Shown piece by piece: positions 1 to 6,129 of a DNA stretch of 10,061 nucleotides. Positions within the stretch are counted from its first letter, which is position 1; each line of letters begins with the position of its first letter. Source of the DNA: JAFGQE01 sp046484775 (GTDB taxonomy: Bacteria > Bacillota > Clostridia > DUPQ01); the NCBI GenBank assembly GCA_046484775.1, contig JAWOIG010000094.1, positions 1 through 10,061 on the forward strand. Reading direction: 5' to 3'. A model generated the notes under the pieces. The model was given only the letters and a program-made list of their open reading frames with translations. It made no database searches and had not been told where the DNA came from. The position numbers and the translations under genes were made by a program.

Positions 1-486
1 TTATCACGTCAGGGCAAACATAGGATCAAAGTAAACGAAAAGTTCGATTTCGCTGATAACGATTGGTTTCAGCACGAAGGGAATTTCACCTCTACTAATA
101 GCCTGGGAGAACTTATTTTGGTAAATGAAAACGGAAAAGTTTCAAGTCAGAATTTGAACCTCGCTCAAAACCATAGAATAGACGCCACCGCCAATTTACT
201 GGTTAGTTTATCTGAAAACATCCTCAAAATTAGAGATAAGGAGCTTAGCCTGGACTTCGGGTTGTATACCGAACCACAGATCTTTCTGGAAAACAATAAA
301 TACTACATTAGTGTAACCGATCTACAAACCCAGAAGGTCTATGTATTTGACAGTAATGCTGATTTATTACCAGGCTTCCCGGTGTACGGCACCTCAAGCA
401 TTGATCTTGGTAATATAAATATTGATAATGCTCCTGAATTTGTGGTGAAAGGAGATAAAGGGGAAATATTAATCTATAGTTTTTAA
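1..486 (+). CDS. C-terminal fragment of a Flavobacteriia-type repeat/propeller-like protein
   Basis: The frame is open from base 1 to the TAA at 484-486, giving the last 161 residues of a protein whose start lies outside the window. A TTG at 118 is not a convincing start because the open frame continues upstream of it. The sequence is rich in short beta-strand-like units with Asn, Asp and Gly turns. Near the C-terminus, units such as VYVFDSNADLLPGFPVYG and FVVKGDKGEILIY resemble the final blades of beta-propeller or FG-GAP-like proteins, which commonly follow this pattern in Flavobacteriia. I do not recognise a named family, and no catalytic motif is visible. Codon choice is more A/T-rich than in the genes from 1047 rightward, which fits a different source genome. 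The fold assignment is inference from repeat style only. Confidence 0.6.
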   Translation, partial: LSRQGKHRIKVNEKFDFADNDWFQHEGNFTSTNSLGELILVNENGKVSSQNLNLAQNHRIDATANLLVSLSENILKIRDKELSLDFGLYTEPQIFLENNKYYISVTDLQTQKVYVFDSNADLLPGFPVYGTSSIDLGNINIDNAPEFVVKGDKGEILIYSF

Positions 487-567
487 AATTACCTTGTAAT
501 GGCTTAAATTCAGGTCCCGGGAGTTTTTAAAAATTTTGTAACTCCCTTCATATTAAATTCCCTAACT

Positions 568-975
568 ATGAAGAACTTTACCACATCCGTTTCACTTATT
601 TTACTGTCGCTACTACTTCTTGGAGTTCCTGAAATTTCCTGTGCACAACAGGAAAAAAAAGGTTCCTTATTTATAATCGGGGGTGGTTCCAGACCACCGG
701 AAATGATTGAAAGAATCATCCTGGAATCGGGGATTGATAAGGAAGGTTATGCTGTAATTCTTCCCATGTCCAGTGCTGAGCCGGATTCGGCCGTATTTTA
801 CGCCAAAAAACAATTTGGTAAATTCAATCTGGATAATATCTATGGATTGCATTTCACGCAAGGCCAAGAAGCTTCAGAAGAAAAGCTGGATTCTTTAAGA
901 AAAGCGAGTCTGATCTATATTTCAGGAGGAGACCCCTTGAGGGCAAGTATCTTTTCCCCATTATTGATTTCGTAA
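568..975 (+). CDS. Cyanophycinase-like S51 peptidase, N-terminal fragment broken at a chimeric junction
   Basis: The start is ATG 568, followed by a clear signal peptide: Lys near the N-terminus, a leucine-rich core at residues 8-19, and probable cleavage after SCA around residue 26. Mature sequence from residue 34 has the S51/cyanophycinase opening LFIIGGGSRP, then VILPMSSAEPDS (63-74) and the strand-turn LIYISGGD (115-122). The family hydrolyses cyanophycin or related aspartyl peptides with a catalytic serine in a GTSAG-type motif further on. That serine is absent here because family similarity ends at about residue 122-124 (near base 935). The last residues up to the stop at 973-975 read through foreign sequence. 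No Shine-Dalgarno precedes the ATG, as is usual in Bacteroidota. The upstream gene ends 81 bases before it on the same strand. The natural protein would be well over twice this length. Family assignment is fairly sure; exact substrate is not. Confidence 0.75.
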   Translation: MKNFTTSVSLILLSLLLLGVPEISCAQQEKKGSLFIIGGGSRPPEMIERIILESGIDKEGYAVILPMSSAEPDSAVFYAKKQFGKFNLDNIYGLHFTQGQEASEEKLDSLRKASLIYISGGDPLRASIFSPLLIS

Positions 976-1049
976 TCATGGGCTATCTGCAAAAGCTGAG
1001 TGGATTTTCCGGCATTCATCACTGCATATCTGTAATATAGTTTGGGCAT
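915..1049 (-). CDS. tdk: Thymidine kinase (type II), N-terminal fragment only
   Basis: The minus-strand frame from ATG 1047-1049 begins MPKLYYRYAVMNAGKSTQLL, matching the N-terminus of bacterial type II thymidine kinase, which phosphorylates thymidine to dTMP in nucleotide salvage. The P-loop is NAGKST at residues 12-17. The following helix (LLQIAHDYE) is also typical. About 38 residues are authentic. After KILALK the expected continuation with the catalytic Asp region is missing, and the frame ends at a TGA at 915-917 inside Bacteroidota sequence. A complete enzyme is about 190-200 residues. The start is well supported by a strong Shine-Dalgarno five bases upstream. The gene follows the hydrolase gene on the same strand after 171 bases. 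It may or may not belong to the polysaccharide operon; a housekeeping salvage role suggests a separate unit. Confidence 0.75.
   Translation of the reverse strand: MPKLYYRYAVMNAGKSTQLLQIAHDYEINNGEKILALKGSPPEI
931..945. other. Chimeric junction between a Bacteroidota segment and a Clostridia-like segment
   Basis: To the left, the plus-strand cyanophycinase-like frame matches its family through Gly-Gly-Asp (codons 925-933). To the right, the minus-strand thymidine kinase frame matches its family down to about codon 936-938. Both lose similarity inside the same 15 bases. Base composition and ribosome binding site style also change here. Two unrelated genes on opposite strands, both cut internally, are what an assembly or amplification chimera gives. 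The exact base cannot be fixed from the sequence alone. Confidence 0.8.
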
Positions 1050-1053
1050 CCTT

Positions 1054-1059
1054 ACCTCC
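1054..1059 (-). promoter_or_regulatory. Ribosome binding site of thymidine kinase
   Basis: On the minus strand GGAGGT lies five bases before ATG 1047-1049. It selects this ATG over the in-frame upstream ATGs at 1110-1112 and 1092-1094, which would add residues with no resemblance to thymidine kinase. Confidence 0.75.
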
Positions 1060-1202
1060 GGGATATTTTTCAACGGATAATACGGGTAATGCATGTATAA
1101 AAACCGGTACATTGCAGACCCTGCAACAAACCAATGCGGCTTATCCGGTGTATCATAACCAATTATAACAACACGCCCGCTGTTTTTCCATATTATAGAG
1201 AA

Positions 1203-1214
1203 GCCGCTTGCGGC
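1203..1214 (-). terminator. Possible weak terminator hairpin after the hydrolase gene
   Basis: GCCGCTTGCGGC is a perfect inverted repeat (stem GCCG, loop of four) six bases past the hydrolase stop. On the minus strand it is followed by TTCTCTATAAT, which is T-rich but not a clean T tract. It could terminate the polysaccharide operon or only slow readthrough into thymidine kinase. The rest of 1050-1202 holds a second small hairpin (1112-1126) and no recognised gene. Confidence 0.35.
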
Positions 1215-1220
1215 GCGCTC

Positions 1221-3089
1221 TTATTTTAGCCGCCCGTTCTTCTCCATAGCAGAGCGCAGTTCGTTGCACTCGAAGGCCATAGCCATTCCGAATGCTTCAA
1301 TTCCCGCATCATAGGGAGCACTGCATTTCATGATTTCTTCGAACAAAACAGGCGAAGATGCCATCCTCAGGCTTTCAATGCGGGGATTCAAAAATGCCGC
1401 AACAAGCACAGCGATTCCTGCATTTCCATATGAAACCGCGTTTATTTTTTTCTCCGCAAGAAGCAGGCTTTGCATAATATCATTTATTCTCATTTCCATG
1501 AGCGATGTTCCGCACATGATTGCATCACTGTTCATTTTATGGATTGTACCATACATGTCACAATAGGGCGCGTTGTTTATCTGCGCTCCCTTGACCGCGC
1601 CTGTTCCCCTTACATCGACGACGAATACATCCCCTCTGTTTAGCATGGCGGCGATATCCTTCCTGTGGACGGCCATCTCAAGTGTTCCATCTTCGAAAAA
1701 CATGTATGTCACATAACCGGTGGGCTTGCCGTTTATATAAATTCCGGAGTTTGATACTTCCTCCTCTGCCAGCCAAAACACTTTTTCCGCCATGCGCCCT
1801 TCGAAATCGAATGGATTGATTCGTTTTTCCAATGGGCGCTTTTTCTGCTCCCTGATGTTGAATACATGCCGCACCCTGTCTTCAAGAGCTTCGTTTCTGG
1901 TGATTCTTTTAATGTAATCCGAGTAAATCAGCTTGTCCAGCGACAATGCGTCGTCAAACTCCCAAAGGACCTGACCGCTGCCCGTGCATTGCAGTTCTTC
2001 TTCACCTAAAATGTGCTCATAAGGATTTATATCCTTGTTGCCCGGCCTGTTGAAAAAGTGCTCCGTGAAAAACTCCGTTGTAGCCTGCCTCAGCACATCC
2101 GACAATCCATGCATTTCCTTATCTATGACAATGCCGGCATTTTCTTCCTTCCCATAAAGCGCATATATTTTTTTTGCTCTCTTGACCGAATAGAGCGCTC
2201 CCTCTATCGGGAAAAAGTCATATTGCTGGCTTAACACCATGAACGGCTTTGGAGCAAAGCAACTTATAAAGTCTCCATAATCAAGTCCGAATCCCATGCA
2301 GTCGAATATATTCTGCTCGCTGTCGTGTGCATGACCCTTCACAATATACTGTTTCCTGCCATTAAGGTAACATCCTGGCGCCGCGGCCTTTATCCTGTCG
2401 TCCACAAGTGAAATATAGGAAGTCTGTGTTCCGCCTCCAGAGTTGCCGGTCGCTCCGATTTTGTTTTTATCGATGAAATCAAGAGATTCAAGGAAGTCCA
2501 GGGCCCTGATCAGATTCCAGATGAAATACCTTGCTATGTTCATTCCTGCCAGCGTACAGCTCAATCCCATGTATGAATGTTCATGAACTCCCCAGTCGAT
2601 ATCCTCCCTGTCGGGCAGCTGGATCATCTCTCCCTGCCCGGGAGGGTCGACGCACAGAACCGCCATGCCGTTGAGCACCAGCTCGACCGCCGCCAGCTGG
2701 TAAGTGGGTTCGGCTTTAGCCGGCTTGCTGTGTCCGCAGGAAAATAGAATTGCGGGAACAGGTTTCTCAATATTGTCGGGAATGTACAGATTGGCCGTTA
2801 CATAAAATTTGTTGATACTTTGGAATATCAATTTTCTTATCGTGTAACCCGCCTTTTTTATGTCTCCGGTATATATCGTATTGAGTTCGCATTTTTCAAA
2901 ATCAAGCCCGCCTATCGATTCGAGGAACCCTGCCTTTATCTCCCGGCTTTTTTCCTCCCACTCGATTACCGTCTTTATTTCGTCCTTTGCCTTTTCTTCC
3001 TTTTCCAGTTTTTTTATTGCTTTTCTGACAATAAAATCATTCAGCTCATATTCCGGGTTTCTGTACCCATCCAAAAATCTTTCGAACAT
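1221..3089 (-). CDS. Cytoplasmic two-domain alpha/beta hydrolase, acetylxylan esterase-like
   Basis: The product is 622 residues from ATG 3087-3089. A GTG six bases upstream falls inside the Shine-Dalgarno and is less likely. There is no signal peptide, so it acts in the cytoplasm. A charged helical stretch (about 22-55) precedes the first hydrolase domain (about 85-350). This domain shows the oxyanion strand ILFSCGHSK (114-122), VDPPGQGE (147-154), the nucleophile elbow GNSGGG with Ser217, a likely acid Asp291 in QQYDFFP, and His327 in EMHG. The layout is that of the acetylxylan esterase/prolyl-oligopeptidase-like hydrolases that remove acyl groups from sugars. A second domain (about 430-600) repeats the pattern: FVVDVRGTGA (489-498) mirrors the PPGQGE strand, and SYGNAG mirrors the elbow, but with Ala557 where the serine should be, so it is probably inactive. 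The gene starts 24 bases after the GT4 gene, so it is probably co-transcribed and could deacylate a glycan precursor. Substrate is unknown. Confidence 0.75.
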   Translation of the reverse strand: MFERFLDGYRNPEYELNDFIVRKAIKKLEKEEKAKDEIKTVIEWEEKSREIKAGFLESIGGLDFEKCELNTIYTGDIKKAGYTIRKLIFQSINKFYVTANLYIPDNIEKPVPAILFSCGHSKPAKAEPTYQLAAVELVLNGMAVLCVDPPGQGEMIQLPDREDIDWGVHEHSYMGLSCTLAGMNIARYFIWNLIRALDFLESLDFIDKNKIGATGNSGGGTQTSYISLVDDRIKAAAPGCYLNGRKQYIVKGHAHDSEQNIFDCMGFGLDYGDFISCFAPKPFMVLSQQYDFFPIEGALYSVKRAKKIYALYGKEENAGIVIDKEMHGLSDVLRQATTEFFTEHFFNRPGNKDINPYEHILGEEELQCTGSGQVLWEFDDALSLDKLIYSDYIKRITRNEALEDRVRHVFNIREQKKRPLEKRINPFDFEGRMAEKVFWLAEEEVSNSGIYINGKPTGYVTYMFFEDGTLEMAVHRKDIAAMLNRGDVFVVDVRGTGAVKGAQINNAPYCDMYGTIHKMNSDAIMCGTSLMEMRINDIMQSLLLAEKKINAVSYGNAGIAVLVAAFLNPRIESLRMASSPVLFEEIMKCSAPYDAGIEAFGMAMAFECNELRSAMEKNGRLK

Positions 3090-3094
3090 AACCA

Positions 3095-3100
3095 CCTCCC
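3095..3100 (-). promoter_or_regulatory. Ribosome binding site that sets the hydrolase start
   Basis: GGGAGG on the minus strand lies five bases before ATG 3087-3089, in the 24-base gap after the GT4 stop. The alternative GTG start at 3093-3095 overlaps this motif and would leave no spacing, so the ATG is preferred. Confidence 0.75.
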
Positions 3101-3113
3101 GGCCCCCTTTTTA

Positions 3114-4250
3114 TCAAAGGGCGTCCCGCTTCCTGCGTTTACCAGCAAGCTCAATATAAATTTTCTCAATGTTCCGGCACATCGCATGCGCCGTATATTT
3201 CATATTATATTCCCTTGCCGCATTTTCAGAAAGCCTGTCATATTCCTGCCTGTCGGACAGTATCTTCAATATGGCCTGTGCAATTGCCGCGGAGTCTTTT
3301 ACCGGTACAATCAGCCCGGTTTCGCCGTCGGACACCTGGTATGGATTCCCTCCGTAATTTGTAGCAACAACCGGTTTCCCAAGGCTCATCGCCTCCAGTA
3401 TCGAGATGCTGGAGGCTTCCGTACCATATGAAGCATTTACAAAAACATCGATGATATTTACGACTTCCGAGACATCGTCAAGAAAACCTGTAAAAATTAA
3501 ATCGCCTTCCATGTCGGCTCCCATGTCCTTCAATTTCTTTTCCATGCTTCCGCTGCCGGAAACAATGAATTTGATCCGGTTGTTCCCGGCAATGCATATT
3601 CTTGCAGCTTCGATGAAATATTGCAGCCCCTTGTCCGGCTCCAGTCTGCTTAAGGTACCTGCAACGCGGTCTTCCTTTGCTATCCCGTATTTTCCCCTTA
3701 TGGCTTCCTTTTCATCAGGGGATAGTTGTTTCAGCGGCTCCGCTCCGTTCATCATAACGCGTATTCGTTTTTTTGAAATCCCCGTGTCCACCAGGTTTTG
3801 GGCGGCCGCCGGCGATATGGCTATGACCGCATCTGAAAAAACAGCGGATGCTATTCTTCCGGCGATTTTCCCGGGAAGACTTTTCATTAATACCGACGGC
3901 GGATAGACACAATGCCGCGTATATACTATCCTGCACTTCCCATACATACGGGCGGCTATCCTTGATGTAAAGCTTGCGTGGGTATGGACTATATCCGGCT
4001 TTAGTTTCTTAAAGAGCCTGATCATGGGAAATATGGAGAATATGTCCAAGGACTTTCCCTTTAGCCCGTCGAAAGCAACTACAGTTGCATGTGTTTTCTT
4101 AAGAATTCCCGCAAGCGTGCTTTTTCTCGGGAGAACGACGCAAATGTCGAATTTTTCTCTGTCGAAGCAAGAAAGATAGTTCTCCAAAACCTTTCCCGCT
4201 CCTCCAATGTTAGTGTCCGTTATTACATGTACGATTTTAATCCTGCTCAT
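3114..4250 (-). CDS. GT4 family glycosyltransferase (GT-B fold)
   Basis: The 378-residue product has normal GT4 length. It is a cytoplasmic retaining transferase that moves a sugar from a nucleotide donor to a lipid-linked or glycan acceptor. The N-terminal Rossmann half opens with IKIVHVITDTNIGGAGKVL (residues 4-22, with the GGAG loop at 16-19), then PDIVHTHASF (85-94) with the His-Thr-His common in GT4. The C-terminal half has GTLSRLEPDKG (198-208), the IVSGSGS strand, and the donor-site EX7E motif, Glu278 and Glu286, in TEASSISILEAM. GGNPYQV and ETGLIVP follow as usual. I chose ATG 4248-4250 because it directly precedes the first beta strand; the in-frame ATGs near 4290 only add a His/Met-rich leader inside the upstream gene. 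It overlaps the ligase-like gene by 14 bases, and its ribosome binding site is weak, which suggests translational coupling. Donor and acceptor sugars cannot be read from sequence. Related proteins include WcaL/EpsF-type capsule enzymes. Confidence 0.85.
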   Translation of the reverse strand: MSRIKIVHVITDTNIGGAGKVLENYLSCFDREKFDICVVLPRKSTLAGILKKTHATVVAFDGLKGKSLDIFSIFPMIRLFKKLKPDIVHTHASFTSRIAARMYGKCRIVYTRHCVYPPSVLMKSLPGKIAGRIASAVFSDAVIAISPAAAQNLVDTGISKKRIRVMMNGAEPLKQLSPDEKEAIRGKYGIAKEDRVAGTLSRLEPDKGLQYFIEAARICIAGNNRIKFIVSGSGSMEKKLKDMGADMEGDLIFTGFLDDVSEVVNIIDVFVNASYGTEASSISILEAMSLGKPVVATNYGGNPYQVSDGETGLIVPVKDSAAIAQAILKILSDRQEYDRLSENAAREYNMKYTAHAMCRNIEKIYIELAGKRRKRDAL

Positions 4251-6129
4251 TTTCAACCACACTTTCTTTTCCGCCGGCCAGCGCATATGCATATGCAAAG
4301 GCGATTATTATCCAGAACATAAGATAAACACGGAAATTATAAAAAACATTGTCAAACATGCCCTGTACAATGAAACCTGTCAATGAGGCCGCCAGGGCTG
4401 CGCCCAGATGCAAATCAAATCCTCTTTTTTTCAGGGTCGTTGATATGCTGTTTTTATATCCGGTCAGCAATACCCAGATTAATCCCAGCATTCCCGCAAT
4501 ACCGGTTTCACTTAATACATGAAGAAAAAGATTATGTGCATGTGGGGCGGGGACTCCGTTGTATGCATATATCGAATAAATGCCGCTGAAAGCCTTGGGC
4601 CCGAGGCCAACTCCCGTAAACCAGTAATCCCTGAGCATCGAAAAGGTTCCGAGCCATATATATAGTCTGTAAAGGGATGACGAATCCTCAAGGTTGCCAA
4701 CGCTCATTATCCTTATGAGCACGGATTGCGGAAGCACGAAAGGCATTATGACTAGGGCAATAGGCAAAAACCACAGGAACCGCCTGTCGGCAATTATAAA
4801 ATATAGGATGATTCCGACGGCAAGACCAATCCAGCAGCCCCGCGACATTGTCATCAACAGGGCGGCGGCAAGAAGAATACCGGTTCCCATCCAGAAAATC
4901 TTATAAATCTTCCTGAAGGATCCGAAGAACAAGGCAAGGCATAAAGGAATTACAAGGATCAGGTACTCTCCATATACATTAGGATTTTCAAAAGTCGAAT
5001 AAATCCTGACCATCCCTTCAAACATTTCAGAGTCAATCCATCCGATCTCTATGTTTCCCGACAAATACTGGTACACGCCTATTATTCCGGTTCCCAGCGC
5101 TGCAAGCACCGCTGAAAAAACAAATGTCTTCATTAAATATCTGGTTCTGACAAGAATGATGAACAGGAAGACCACCGATATGAAAAGCATATAGATCAAT
5201 GCTATGGGGAGGCTGTCGGCAATGGCAAAGGAGATGACTCCTCCCGACAGAACGATGAAAATGAATACAAGGGAGGCCCTTCCTTTTAGGAAGGCTCCTT
5301 TAAGCGATAATTTCCCTGTCATGGCATTTAGCAAAACCCCGGCCCATATGACGATTATCAATCCTGCCGCTGCCGTAGTCGGAATAAATGCCAGTAAAAG
5401 AACCAGTGCGGCAAGACCGGTGACCGGCCGGGCAATCACAAGCGGCACTCCCAGGATCAGGGCGATTGCAGCAGCGGCATAAAAAGGCGGGAGAAGCACA
5501 GGAATGGTGCCGGCCAGGATTCCGAACATGATGGGTATAACATAATGTCTGTGGGTTTCGTCCTCATGTCTCCCACAATTTTCGAATGCGGGATCCGTTT
5601 TACCGAAAATTATCCTGAAAGTCATGCTTTTGCAAATTAGCCCTGACAGTGTATTCCCGGACAGAAACAATAGCAATGAGACAACTCCCAGAAAAGTTGT
5701 TGCCGCAATGGTAAAAACAGATATTTCTGTAAAAATTGCAGACAACAGCAAATATGCCGCAGCCGCGGCTGCCGTCGCAAGTCCTAGTGTTCTTGTCTGC
5801 TGCAGATGGATTCTGTAAAAGAAGTCATGGATACTTGTCAAAATAACACTGCTTCTCAAGACAGCTGCCAGCCGGTTGTTTGCCTTGGTTAAAAAACCAG
5901 CCGCTTTCCCGGTTGCAGATGCCAGTATTCCATATGCCATGCTTTTCCTTGTATCCGCGTTTTCAAAATCAACCGGTTTCGTAAAATATCTGTAAAGAAA
6001 ACTTGCCTTGACAACTCTTGTAATGAAATTCGATATAGTTGAAAACAGCCGGTATGAAAAACTGCATCGTATCATTTCACCGGTTCTCCGCCTGAGGCCG
6101 GACAGGCCATTGATTATAAAGCTGTTCAT
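4237..6129 (-). CDS. O-antigen ligase/polymerase-like membrane protein (Wzy_C family)
   Basis: The start is ATG 6127-6129, whose ATGA overlaps the murJ stop. A longer frame to 6165 would run further into murJ and is not needed. The product is 630 residues, larger than the usual 400-480. Residues 1-110 form a basic, amphipathic, probably cytoplasmic leader with recurring Ser-Phe/Tyr-Arg units. About a dozen hydrophobic segments follow from residue 115, starting with an alanine-rich one (ATAAAAAAYLLL). The Wzy_C hallmarks are in order: STFENPNVYGEYL (378-390), MTMSRGCWIGL (426-436), SLYRLYIW with Arg488, TGVGLG (505-510), then PHAHNLFLHVLSETGIAG (529-546) with the His of the large extracytoplasmic loop. 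Enzymes of this family join lipid-linked glycans to an acceptor or polymerise them on the outer face of the membrane. Next to CsaB and a flippase it probably acts on the secondary cell wall polymer. Ligase and polymerase roles cannot be told apart from sequence. Confidence 0.8.
   Translation of the reverse strand: MNSFIINGLSGLRRRTGEMIRCSFSYRLFSTISNFITRVVKASFLYRYFTKPVDFENADTRKSMAYGILASATGKAAGFLTKANNRLAAVLRSSVILTSIHDFFYRIHLQQTRTLGLATAAAAAAYLLLSAIFTEISVFTIAATTFLGVVSLLLFLSGNTLSGLICKSMTFRIIFGKTDPAFENCGRHEDETHRHYVIPIMFGILAGTIPVLLPPFYAAAAIALILGVPLVIARPVTGLAALVLLLAFIPTTAAAGLIIVIWAGVLLNAMTGKLSLKGAFLKGRASLVFIFIVLSGGVISFAIADSLPIALIYMLFISVVFLFIILVRTRYLMKTFVFSAVLAALGTGIIGVYQYLSGNIEIGWIDSEMFEGMVRIYSTFENPNVYGEYLILVIPLCLALFFGSFRKIYKIFWMGTGILLAAALLMTMSRGCWIGLAVGIILYFIIADRRFLWFLPIALVIMPFVLPQSVLIRIMSVGNLEDSSSLYRLYIWLGTFSMLRDYWFTGVGLGPKAFSGIYSIYAYNGVPAPHAHNLFLHVLSETGIAGMLGLIWVLLTGYKNSISTTLKKRGFDLHLGAALAASLTGFIVQGMFDNVFYNFRVYLMFWIIIAFAYAYALAGGKESVVENEQD

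Noticed and set aside
487..567. Promoter or terminator between the two left-hand genes
   Set aside because: The 81 bases include a CCCGGG palindrome and an A/T run, but no clear stem-loop and no convincing Bacteroidota -7/-33 pair.
1..975. Horizontal transfer of Bacteroidota genes next to the polysaccharide operon
   Set aside because: Both genes at the boundary are cut internally with no mobile element, integrase or repeat, so an assembly or amplification chimera explains it more simply.
1112..1126. TTGCAG-ACC-CTGCAA hairpin between hydrolase and thymidine kinase genes
   Set aside because: It has a short stem with no T tract and no operator family I recognise, so it is not supported as a terminator or regulatory site.
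2820..3431. 203-codon plus-strand open frame across the hydrolase and GT4 genes
   Set aside because: It is antisense to two well-supported genes, shows no protein-family pattern and is explained as a shadow frame.
4251..4298. Longer start of the GT4 gene giving a His/Met-rich leader
   Set aside because: The leader is read from the coding sequence of the upstream ligase-like gene in another frame, and GT4 proteins begin directly at the first beta strand, as from ATG 4248-4250.
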